Part shown: piece after piece, positions 1-6,402 of the stretch
Layout: every line of letters starts with the position of its first letter
Position numbering within the stretch: position 1 is the first letter of the stretch
Source of the DNA: Thermodesulfobacteriota bacterium
Lineage (GTDB): Bacteria > Desulfobacterota > DSM-4660 > Desulfatiglandales > HGW-15
Length of the DNA stretch: 7,510 bases
Direction of reading: 5' to 3'
Assembly (NCBI GenBank): GCA_025454125.1
Contig: JALOPA010000074.1
Span: 1 to 7,510 of the forward strand
The notes under the pieces: generated by a model
The model's input: only the letters and a program-made list of their open reading frames with translations
What the model was told of the DNA's origin: nothing
Databases searched by the model: none
Position numbers and translations under genes: made by a program

Positions 1-302
1 CTTTCGGGACAGTGAATCAGCCCCCTCTTCACGATCTCATGGGCAGGAACCCGTTCGATTCTCTCGCCCTCAAAGACCACTTCTCCCTTGAGCGTGATCT
101 CTCCCCCGGTCGACCGCTTCTTGACGCGCTTTTCCCACACGACCAATCCGGTGATGGCTCTCAGCAGGGTGGATTTGCCTGCCCCGTTGGGTCCTACAAG
201 GCTCACCAGTTCACCCTTGTCCACTCCCATGCTCAGGTCATTGATGAGCATGGCTTTGTCATAGCAGACCGTCAGGTGGAAAACTTCGAGCAACAAGGTC
301 AC
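1..302 (-). CDS. livF: Branched-chain-type ABC transporter ATPase LivF (N-terminal part, truncated by window edge)
   Basis: The first 100 codons of an ABC ATPase are present; the rest lies beyond the left edge. With the GTG start at 302, a Walker A motif GPNGAGKST is seen at residues 37-45, and the N-terminus (LLLEVFHLTVCYDKAMLIND) fits LivF. It would pair with LivG to power the LivHM permease. The visible part ends in GLIHCPE, where the family Q-loop region begins, so the signature, Walker B and H-loop are not visible. GTG at 302 overlaps the livG stop (GTGA), implying translational coupling. TTG at 296 is an alternative start: GGGAG inside the livG end lies 8 nt before it but only 2 nt before the GTG, and it gives the family-typical MLLEV. 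A stretch rich in K and R at residues 56-72 looks inserted before the GxVxFxG strand. Family call is firm; the exact start is not. Confidence 0.93.
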   Translation of the reverse strand, partial: MTLLLEVFHLTVCYDKAMLINDLSMGVDKGELVSLVGPNGAGKSTLLRAITGLVVWEKRVKKRSTGGEITLKGEVVFEGERIERVPAHEIVKRGLIHCPE

Positions 303-1066
303 ATCTCCCTTTCACCGAGGTACGCCTCGATGACCTTATGGTTGGCCACGATCTCTTCGGGCTTGCCGTCGGCAATGACGGTCCCGAAATTGAGCACGAT
401 GATCCGGTCCACGATCTTCATGAGTTGTTGGAGCTTGTGTTCCACGATGATCATGGCCGGGCCTTCGCTGTGCAGACGTCCGAAGCGGCCTCCCTTGTGG
501 AGCCTCTTGATAGACTGCGCCATCAGTTCGGTTTCAGCCGGGCTGAGTCCGCCAAAGGGCTCGTCCAAGAGCAGGAGTTCTGGTTCCGTGGCAATGGCCC
601 TCGCCACTTCCAGGCGCTTGAGATCGCCCTGGGACAAGGTAGATGCCTTCTCCAGAGCCATGTCGGAGATCCCTGCAAACTCCAGGGCGTCCATGGCCTT
701 GGCCTCGATCTTCTTGACCCACTCCCCGCTTTTCATGGCACGGGGGGAAAGGCAGGACACCATCACGTTGGCAATGATCGGCAGTCGTTTGAAGGGTCTC
801 ATGTTCTGGAAGGTGCAGGCAATGCCCCTGTTCACAATTTCCCATATCTTCAACCCGACGATCTCTTTGCCCTTGAATCGAATGTTGCCGGAGTCGGGTT
901 TGAGAATGGATGTGATCAGTCGCAGCAGGGTGGTCTTCCCTGCGCCGTTAGGGCCGATCAGGCCCAGCACCTCTTCCCGGCCCATGGAAAAACTCACGTC
1001 CGTGATCGCACTGATTCCCCCGAAGTCCTTGTTGACCGCTTCGATCTCCAGGAAGGGTTGCGTCAT
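299..1066 (-). CDS. livG: Branched-chain-type ABC transporter ATPase LivG
   Basis: A complete 255-residue cytoplasmic ABC ATPase that should couple ATP hydrolysis to substrate import through LivHM, as a partner of LivF. Visible motifs: Walker A GPNGAGKTT (38-46), Q-loop glutamine in TFQNMRPF (Q87), signature LSQGD (144-148) followed by RLEVARA, Walker B LLLLDEP (164-170, E169 catalytic), H-loop histidine H210 in VEHK, and the LivG-typical C-terminus VIEAYLGE. The helix between Walker B and the H-loop carries about 8 extra residues (around KGGRFGRLHSEG, 191-202) compared with E. coli LivG as I recall it. The signature is LSQGD rather than the common LSYGQ. AAGGA lies 7 nt before the ATG, inside the end of the ligase gene, which stops 1 nt upstream, so the genes are cotranscribed. 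The stop overlaps the proposed livF GTG. The specific substrate cannot be inferred from the ATPase. Confidence 0.96.
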   Translation of the reverse strand: MTQPFLEIEAVNKDFGGISAITDVSFSMGREEVLGLIGPNGAGKTTLLRLITSILKPDSGNIRFKGKEIVGLKIWEIVNRGIACTFQNMRPFKRLPIIANVMVSCLSPRAMKSGEWVKKIEAKAMDALEFAGISDMALEKASTLSQGDLKRLEVARAIATEPELLLLDEPFGGLSPAETELMAQSIKRLHKGGRFGRLHSEGPAMIIVEHKLQQLMKIVDRIIVLNFGTVIADGKPEEIVANHKVIEAYLGEREM

Positions 1067-1067
1067 A

Positions 1068-2777
1068 TTATCTTCCTTCGGCCTCTTCCCTCAGTTCGCG
1101 CCTCGAAACCTTGCCTACATCGGTTTTGGGAAGCTCCCCTCTGAATTCCACAATCTGGGGAACCTTGTAGTGGGCCAGGTTCTTGCGGCAAAATTCGATG
1201 ATCTCTTCTTCAGAAATCTTGCCCCTGGCTTCACTCTCCAGAACCACATATGCCTTGATCACGTTTCCCACCTTGGGGTCGGGCACGCCGACCACGCCGG
1301 CTGCCTTGATCTGCGGGTGTTGAAAAAGGACTTCTTCCACATGCCTGGCGAAGACCGAGTAGCCCTTGTGCTTGATCAGGTCGCGCTTGCGATCAAAGAA
1401 ATGAAAATATCCCTCTTCGTCCATGCTGACCAGGTCCCCTGTGCGAAGCCACTTTTCACCGTCTATTTCGACAAAGGTTTCGGCCGTTCCTTCAGGACGC
1501 TTCCAGTAGCCTTGCATGATGTTTGGGCCGTTCAAAACCAGTTCTCCCACTTCACCTACCGGCACGAAGTCCGTCCCGGCATGGTCCATGATCGCCGCCT
1601 TCATGCCCGGAAGGGGAAGCCCGAAAGACCCTCTCTTGGGTCTGTGCACGGGAGTGGTGTGGCTAACCGCGGTGGTCTCCGTCATCCCGTAACCCTCGAG
1701 AATAATTGAACCAGTTCTTTTTTCCCAGGCCTCGATGGTAGATTCGTGAAGGGTGTCTGCCCCACAGGCAATGAGTTTAAGACGTTTCCAGTTGACCCGA
1801 TCCGTCTTCTCATACTCCTTGAGGTACTCGAACAGGGTGGGGACCCCGTAAAAACCTGACGCCCGGTAGCGCTCTATGGCAGAAAGAATCGCGTCGATGT
1901 CGGGTGTGGTGAAAAGGACCAGTGTCGATCCCAGGGCAAGACCGCCCAGCATCACCACCACCTGCCCGTAGATGTGGAAGAAAGGCAGGAAGGCCATGCC
2001 TACTTCTTTCCCTTCTTCATAAATGCGCCACATTGAGAGGATCTGGGCTTGGAGGGCGATCATGTTGCGATGGGTCAGGATGGCCGCTTTGGGCAGGCCC
2101 GTGGTGCCTCCTGTGTAGGGAAGGACAGCGATATCTTTCGCTGGGTCAATGGTGACCTGGGGAGGCTTGGGAGGATACTTTTGGATCAGATCCTGGAAAG
2201 AGAGAAGTCCGGCTTCCTTGATCTCCTCCGGAGAGGGCACATGCATGCCGCCGTATGCCTTGGCCATCGCGCTCTTTCCGAACCACTTCTTGAGAGCGGG
2301 CAGATACTCACTGATGCTCGTGAGGATCACTCTGTCCAGGTCTATTCCGGTCTTCTCCACATTACTGTAAAGAATATCCTGACAGATCACGGTCTCCGCC
2401 TCACTGTCTTCGAGCTGATGTTTGACCTCTTTGCTGGTGTAAACCGGGCTGATGGGCGTCACCTTCGCGCCCAGCTTGAGAGCCGCAAAGTAGGCAATCA
2501 CGTACTGTGGGCAATTCAACAAATAGAGCGCCACGGTGTCGCCCTTCTCCACCCCCTGGTCGGCAAGGCCCGTGGCAAAGCGATGAATGAGTTCTTTCAG
2601 ATGGCCGTAGGTGATCTTCTTCCCATAGAAGATCAACGCCGTCTTGCCGGCATATTTGTCCGCCATCTGATCGATCAGTTGCGGCACGGACAGGTCAGGG
2701 ATCTGAGGGGCTTCCGGCACGCCCTCAGGATAAAATTTTAACCACGGTTTAGAAAGGTACGCCTGTTTGATGTCCAT
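1068..2777 (-). CDS. AMP-forming acyl-CoA synthetase (long-chain-fatty-acid--CoA ligase family)
   Basis: A 569-residue adenylate-forming enzyme (ANL superfamily) that should activate a carboxylic acid with ATP and then CoA, giving acyl-CoA, AMP and PPi. Motifs in order: P-loop YTGGTTGLPK (221-230), A5 GYGMTETT (362-369), A7 TGD (446-448), hinge region DRKRD (462-466), A8-like KGYSVFARHVEEV (471-483) and catalytic C-terminal lysine K556 in KTDVGKVSRREL. Length and N-terminus (MDIKQAYLSKPWLKFY) fit FadD-like proteins. No signal peptide; probably cytoplasmic or membrane-associated. The reading frame stays open to 2879, but the extra 34 codons run through a repeat element. The ATG at 2777 has GGAGG 10 nt upstream, plus an unusably close AGGAGG 1 nt away, so I chose it. 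The gene sits between livM and livG and reaches to 1 nt from livG, implying activation of the imported substrate. Chain length or aromatic preference cannot be read from sequence. Confidence 0.95.
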   Translation of the reverse strand: MDIKQAYLSKPWLKFYPEGVPEAPQIPDLSVPQLIDQMADKYAGKTALIFYGKKITYGHLKELIHRFATGLADQGVEKGDTVALYLLNCPQYVIAYFAALKLGAKVTPISPVYTSKEVKHQLEDSEAETVICQDILYSNVEKTGIDLDRVILTSISEYLPALKKWFGKSAMAKAYGGMHVPSPEEIKEAGLLSFQDLIQKYPPKPPQVTIDPAKDIAVLPYTGGTTGLPKAAILTHRNMIALQAQILSMWRIYEEGKEVGMAFLPFFHIYGQVVVMLGGLALGSTLVLFTTPDIDAILSAIERYRASGFYGVPTLFEYLKEYEKTDRVNWKRLKLIACGADTLHESTIEAWEKRTGSIILEGYGMTETTAVSHTTPVHRPKRGSFGLPLPGMKAAIMDHAGTDFVPVGEVGELVLNGPNIMQGYWKRPEGTAETFVEIDGEKWLRTGDLVSMDEEGYFHFFDRKRDLIKHKGYSVFARHVEEVLFQHPQIKAAGVVGVPDPKVGNVIKAYVVLESEARGKISEEEIIEFCRKNLAHYKVPQIVEFRGELPKTDVGKVSRRELREEAEGR

Positions 2778-2787
2778 GCCTCCTAGT

Positions 2788-2792
2788 CCTCC
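2788..2792 (-). promoter_or_regulatory. Ribosome binding site deciding the ligase start
   Basis: GGAGG on the minus strand lies 10 nt before the ATG at 2777. A second, stronger-looking AGGAGG (2779-2784) is only 1 nt from the ATG and is too close to serve it. No comparable site precedes the far upstream ATG at 2879, which lies within the heptamer repeat. Confidence 0.55.
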
Positions 2793-2850
2793 ATCCTCCC
2801 CTGGGCCTCTGAAACACGCCCTTTGCGAGGTCACTTGATCGTCTCGGGAA

Positions 2851-2926
2851 AGTGACAAGTGACGAGTCACGAGTGACAAGTTAATGCTTTCCTGATCTCG
2901 TTACTCGTCACTCGTCACTTGTCACT
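2851..2926. repeat. Inverted pair of heptamer tandem arrays in the livM-ligase gap
   Basis: The left arm (2851-2880) reads as 7-bp units AGTGACA, AGTGACG, AGTCACG, AGTGACA plus AG. The right arm (2897-2926) contains TCGTTAC, TCGTCAC, TCGTCAC, TTGTCAC plus T. The outer 17 bp (2851-2867 with 2910-2926) are perfectly complementary, and the inner 13 bp pair with three mismatches, leaving a 16-nt loop. In the operon mRNA this would form a long hairpin between the livM stop and the ligase start. No T-run follows on the minus strand, so it does not look like an intrinsic terminator. GTCACTT at 2830-2836 could also pair with AAGTGAC at 2850-2856. The rest of the 214-bp gap (2778-2991) shows nothing else I can name. 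Confidence 0.85.
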
Positions 2927-2991
2927 AAAAATTTCGCCTTGCACACGGGTCTATTTAACAGCTTGACCAATTGGTGTTCCTCAATAGTCTG

Positions 2992-4038
2992 TTAGTCTAA
3001 TGTGGCGGTGCACACACGGCACGTCTTTCGCACGGCCACGTTTCTGAGCTTGCACCTGGGGCACTGCTTCTCGATTTTGTCGCGGACCCAGGGGATCAAG
3101 CCCTCCGGCATGTACAGCAGGATCAACAGAATCACTGCAGCAAACATCAAGGTCCGGTACTCCGGCCAGAAGCGGAAAAACTCCAGGAGCGGGAAAAGAA
3201 TGAAGACCGCCGCCACCGGACCGTAGATGGTCACGATCCCCCCGAACACGGCCCAGATCACCACGGTGAACGACAGGCCCACTTCCAGGGTGGAGGGTCC
3301 GGCAATCCTCATGAAATGGGCATAGAGCCCACCCGAGAGCCCCGCAAAAAAACCGCTCAGGCTGAAGGCCAGCAGCTTGTAACGGGTGGTGTTGATGCCC
3401 GATGCCCTCACCGCCAGTTCATCCTCACGGATGGCATGGAAAATGATCCCCGTCTTGGAGTCGGTGATCTTCCACATGATCGAGGTCAGGCCGAGCATGA
3501 GCACCACGGTGATGTAGTAATCACTCGTGCGGGAGCCGGAGAGGCGGCTGATGCCCGAGACGCCCAACTCTCCGCCGGTGATGCCGGGAAGGGTGAACAC
3601 AATCCCCATCAGGATGATGGGAAAGGCCAGCGTGGTAAGGGCCAGATAAGTCCCTTTGAGCCTGAGACAGGGGATCCCGATGACGAGGCCGGCAACGACT
3701 GCAGCGAGAGCCCCCAAGGGGATGCTTCCCCAGGGGGGGACGTGCAAATGCAGATTCAGCAGGGCCGCCGTGTAGGCTCCGACACCGAAGAAAAGAGCGT
3801 GGCCGAAATTCATCTGGCCGGTAAAACCGGAAAGCAGATCCCAGCTCGCTGCGAAGATGGCGAAGATGCTCGCTTGAATCAGGATGCGCAGCATGTAAGG
3901 GTCATTGTAAAAGACCGGCAGGAGAAGCAGGAGCAGGAAAAATAGCGCCGCCACGACCCGGCTGGGAAGCACCAGAATCTCGTTTTTCACGATGGAATAC
4001 AGTTTGCGGAGATAAAAGCCGAGCAAGCCCATGATCAT
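2992..4038 (-). CDS. livM: Branched-chain-type ABC transporter permease LivM with C-terminal zinc-ribbon-like tail
   Basis: A 348-residue inner-membrane permease that should form the translocation path with LivH. Hydrophobic segments begin at about residues 27-42 and 52-68, and recur through about 312. Family landmarks are SGFTGQMNFGHALFFGVGAY (70-89), CLRLKGTYLALTTLAF (124-139), the cytoplasmic coupling loop with AIREDELAVRASGIN (202-216), FGGIVTIYGPV (265-275) and MPEGLIPW (310-317). After the last membrane segment comes an unusual tail with C326, C329, C340 and C343 (CPRC-x10-CRVC), which looks like a small zinc ribbon and should face the cytoplasm. E. coli LivM has no such tail. The ATG overlaps the livH stop (ATGA), implying coupling; the Shine-Dalgarno site is weak (GAAGAGAG), which agrees with that. 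M3 (4032) is a possible alternative start. The LivM assignment is firm; zinc binding is inferred from cysteine spacing only. Confidence 0.95.
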   Translation of the reverse strand: MIMGLLGFYLRKLYSIVKNEILVLPSRVVAALFFLLLLLLPVFYNDPYMLRILIQASIFAIFAASWDLLSGFTGQMNFGHALFFGVGAYTAALLNLHLHVPPWGSIPLGALAAVVAGLVIGIPCLRLKGTYLALTTLAFPIILMGIVFTLPGITGGELGVSGISRLSGSRTSDYYITVVLMLGLTSIMWKITDSKTGIIFHAIREDELAVRASGINTTRYKLLAFSLSGFFAGLSGGLYAHFMRIAGPSTLEVGLSFTVVIWAVFGGIVTIYGPVAAVFILFPLLEFFRFWPEYRTLMFAAVILLILLYMPEGLIPWVRDKIEKQCPRCKLRNVAVRKTCRVCTATLD

Positions 4039-4904
4039 CTCTCTTCTTCAAAGGCGACGCCGAAGAGGCCCTCGGGTCGGATGAGCAGCACCAGGATCAT
4101 GACGGAAAGCGCCACAGATCCTTTCAGAAAAGCTCCTTTGGGAATCAGGAAAACCACCAGCGCTTCGGCAAAACCCAGGATGTAAGCCCCGACAAAACTC
4201 CCTTTGAGGCTTCCCAGACCGCCCAGAACCACCACGGCCATCATCATGATCAGAGGGTGCATCCACATGAAGGGTTCAAGAATCGTCAGAGGCACGACCA
4301 CCGCGCCTGCCAACCCTGCCAGGCCGACCGTGATCCCCATGGTGAGCATGGCGGCCCGGCTCTCGTTGATGCCCATCAGATTGGCCACTTCCCTGTCCTG
4401 GGCCGTGGAGCGGATGGCCAGACCCAGCTTGGTTTTCATGAGCAGGACCCGGAGGCAGGCCAGAATCAACAGGACCAGGCCGAAGGTCAGCAATTGCTGA
4501 TAGAAGACCTTTACCCCGAGGACGTTGAAAAACCCGTCAATTAAAGACGGCACGCTCAGAAAATCCCCGGTGAACAGGAGAAGCATGATCTCCTGCATGG
4601 CCATGGCCAGGGCGATCGTGCAGATCAAGACCGCAGCCTCATGTTCTCGGATCGGGTCAATGAAAAGTTTGTAAACGATCAGGCCGAATACGGTGACCAT
4701 GGCCACGGAAGCAAGCATACACCAGAGCGGATGGAATCCCAGTTTGTGGGTGCCGAAATAAATGCCGTAGGCCGCCACCATGTAAAAGGCGGTGTGGGCT
4801 ATGTTCACGATGCGGGCCACCCCGAAGATCAGGGAAAACCCGATCGCAAGCAGGGCGTAGACGCTGCCGCCGATCAAACCGCTAATGATGATGTCCAGGA
4901 TCAT
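4035..4904 (-). CDS. livH: Branched-chain-type ABC transporter permease LivH
   Basis: A 289-residue, very hydrophobic inner-membrane permease, the usual LivH length, expected to pair with LivM. Family landmarks are GGSVYALLAIGFSLIFGVAR (12-31) followed by IVNIAHTAFYMVAAY (32-46), the cytoplasmic coupling loop KLGLAIRSTAQDREVANLMG (159-178), VVVLGGLGSLKGSFVGA (224-240) and the C-terminal LLIRPEGLFG (273-282). The start at 4904 is preceded by GAGG 4 nt upstream. The gene follows livK after a 128-bp gap containing a stem-loop and overlaps livM by 4 nt. The charged coupling loop is intact, so it should be able to engage the ATPases. The substrate is not predictable from this gene alone. Confidence 0.96.
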   Translation of the reverse strand: MILDIIISGLIGGSVYALLAIGFSLIFGVARIVNIAHTAFYMVAAYGIYFGTHKLGFHPLWCMLASVAMVTVFGLIVYKLFIDPIREHEAAVLICTIALAMAMQEIMLLLFTGDFLSVPSLIDGFFNVLGVKVFYQQLLTFGLVLLILACLRVLLMKTKLGLAIRSTAQDREVANLMGINESRAAMLTMGITVGLAGLAGAVVVPLTILEPFMWMHPLIMMMAVVVLGGLGSLKGSFVGAYILGFAEALVVFLIPKGAFLKGSVALSVMILVLLIRPEGLFGVAFEEER

Positions 4905-4916
4905 AGAGCCTCACCC

Positions 4917-5009
4917 CCTCCCCTTTATCCCCTCCTCCATCCTCCGTAGCAGGGCTACTGCGGAGGACGGGCGCCAGGGGAGGGGAAATTCTGGGCGCAA
5001 AAGGGGAGG
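4917..5009. repeat. Nested stem-loop element in the livK-livH gap
   Basis: An outer 10-bp perfect inverted repeat (CCTCCCCTTT at 4917-4926, AAAGGGGAGG at 5000-5009) encloses an inner hairpin (TCCTCCG at 4940-4946 with CGGAGGA at 4961-4967, continuing with TAGC 4947-4950 against GCTA 4954-4957). CTCCCC/GGGGAG-type blocks occur again between them. No T-run follows on the minus strand. Its place just after the binding-protein gene suits a structure that stabilises the livK message or lowers downstream expression, but that role is inferred. It also resembles a dispersed intergenic repeat. Confidence 0.7.
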
Positions 5010-5032
5010 TCCTGTGTTTCGTGAACAACCGA

Positions 5033-6349
5033 TTATTTTTTATACTTTTCAATGACCCAGGGCGGTATCTTGACAGGAGCAATACCCTTGTAGGTAACCT
5101 CGGGTGCGTCCGGGGTTATCTTCCACTGGTTGGGCCAGACACCCTTCAGTTCACCGTCCTGCCACTGGACCCCCAGGCTGGTGAGAAATCCCGGACCCCA
5201 TTTGAGGTCATGAGTCTGACGCCCCTGCTCATCTTTGTAATAGGCCACCGTTCCGGAGGGCGCCATGTGGACGTCATTTTCAATAAACGCCACCAGTTTG
5301 TCCGAATCGAGGGTTCCTGTCTTTTCAACGGCCGGCACTAGCGTGTACTTGATAGCCGCGTAAGTGTCCGCGTTGTAGGTCGGCACCTCGCCGAATTTCT
5401 TTATGTAGGTATCCACAAAAGGTGCTGTCAGCTCGTTGTACTCAACCCCTCGGGCATACGTGTTGGTGGTGAAAACATAATTGCCCATACCCTGGGTCGC
5501 CTGCCAGAAGCCCTCTTTTTGGGCTTCCACATTGATGCCGACTTGCATTGCCGGGATCTTGAGCTCCCCAGCCTGTCTTGCAAAGGGAATACCCACGGAC
5601 GAGGAAAAGATCGTGAAAATGATGTGAGCCCCCGAACGCTGGACAGCCGAGAGCTCAGCCGTGACATCCGTAGCCACCGGAGAGGGCTGCCATATACCGA
5701 CCAGTTCCATGCCCATCTTGGGGATGTTAGCTTCCGACGCCTTGATCATTCCCTCGGTCCACATGGCCTTTTCCGCGACCACAGCGATTTTGATCTGGGG
5801 CAGGTCCAAGGTTTTTTTCAGTATGGCTCCCACGGTGGCCATGTGGATGAAGCTCGTTCTTACCAGGTACGTGGAATTGAAGGGGGTGCCCCGGAACCAG
5901 TATTTGTACTTGTTGTAGTCCTTGGCCACTCTTAGACAAAGCTCGTCCGTCGCCGCGCCGCAGCCGATAAAGATTTTCTTGGAATCCATGGCAATGTCCT
6001 GCATAGCCATGACCGCCTCTGTCCGGAACCCGCCGACCACGAAGTCCACCTTGTTCTGAGTCATCAGGCGCTCCATGGCATTGGTGGCGTCCGTGATGTT
6101 CAGAAACTCGTTGGAGTCCGCCTTGACCAGTTCGATCTTCATTTTCTTTTGGCCGACCTGAACGCCTCCCTTGGCATTGATCTCCTCTGCGGCCATGGTG
6201 GCGCCGTTCCAGTGTCCTTTGCCCTGGACAAAGTTCATAGGGCCGATGACACCGATCTTAATCACGTCCGCTGCCCAGACAGGAAGACCTATGGCCAGAA
6301 CAAGGCAGAGGGCCGCCATAACCATCCATCCAGCCTTTGATCGTTTCAT
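5033..6349 (-). CDS. livK: Periplasmic substrate-binding protein of the Liv/HAAT type
   Basis: A 438-residue secreted binding protein that delivers the substrate to LivHM. Residues 1-26 form a Sec signal peptide: KRSK, a hydrophobic core around MAALCLVLAIGL, and cleavage expected after VWA. There is no lipobox, so it should be free in a Gram-negative periplasm. The mature part starts ADVIKIGVIGPMNF and has the two-lobe periplasmic-binding fold features of the family: AAEEINAKGGV (53-63), VVGGFRTEAVMAM (104-116), IKIAVVAEKAMWTEG (186-200) and YNADTYAAI (325-333). The mature protein has only two cysteines, C130 and C138, which could form a disulfide. An in-frame ATG at 6358 abuts AAGGAG directly, while the ATG at 6349 lies 9 nt from it, so I chose 6349. 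The livK name is by family only. The ligand is unknown; the neighbouring ligase argues for an organic acid rather than leucine. Confidence 0.94.
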   Translation of the reverse strand: MKRSKAGWMVMAALCLVLAIGLPVWAADVIKIGVIGPMNFVQGKGHWNGATMAAEEINAKGGVQVGQKKMKIELVKADSNEFLNITDATNAMERLMTQNKVDFVVGGFRTEAVMAMQDIAMDSKKIFIGCGAATDELCLRVAKDYNKYKYWFRGTPFNSTYLVRTSFIHMATVGAILKKTLDLPQIKIAVVAEKAMWTEGMIKASEANIPKMGMELVGIWQPSPVATDVTAELSAVQRSGAHIIFTIFSSSVGIPFARQAGELKIPAMQVGINVEAQKEGFWQATQGMGNYVFTTNTYARGVEYNELTAPFVDTYIKKFGEVPTYNADTYAAIKYTLVPAVEKTGTLDSDKLVAFIENDVHMAPSGTVAYYKDEQGRQTHDLKWGPGFLTSLGVQWQDGELKGVWPNQWKITPDAPEVTYKGIAPVKIPPWVIEKYKK

Positions 6350-6358
6350 AGACGTCAT

Positions 6359-6364
6359 CTCCTT
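6359..6364 (-). promoter_or_regulatory. Ribosome binding site deciding the livK start
   Basis: AAGGAG on the minus strand touches the ATG at 6358 directly but is 9 nt from the in-frame ATG at 6349, so the later ATG is the functional start. The 53-bp gap to the regulator stop holds no terminator and no convincing promoter, so livK is probably cotranscribed with the regulator gene. Confidence 0.75.
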
Positions 6365-6402
6365 TCAGTGGGTTAAGGGTTGACTCAATGCCGACAAAAG
6401 TT

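Noticed and set aside
338..1144. 268-codon plus-strand open frame
   Set aside because: It is antisense to livG and the ligase end, low in complexity and rich in H, Q and G, with no family features.
12..1709. 565-codon open frame on the plus strand
   Set aside because: It lies opposite livF, livG and the ligase, crosses two gene junctions, and its translation has no recognisable domain. The minus-strand genes have full family motifs, so this is an antisense shadow.
2778..2879. 34-residue N-terminal extension of the ligase
   Set aside because: Its codons are the heptamer repeat and a low-complexity G-rich stretch; family homology begins at MDIKQAY, which has its own ribosome site.
2851..2926. 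Intrinsic terminator or CRISPR-like array
   Set aside because: The hairpin is not followed by a T-run on the minus strand, and the 7-bp units are contiguous without spacers.
4882..5082. 66-codon minus-strand small ORF across the livK-livH gap
   Set aside because: It overlaps the ends of both flanking genes and is made mostly of the stem-loop repeat; there is no convincing ribosome site.
6365..6402. Separate promoter for livK
   Set aside because: The short gap offers only a TTGTCG with no acceptable -10 at 16-18 bp, so cotranscription with the regulator gene is simpler.
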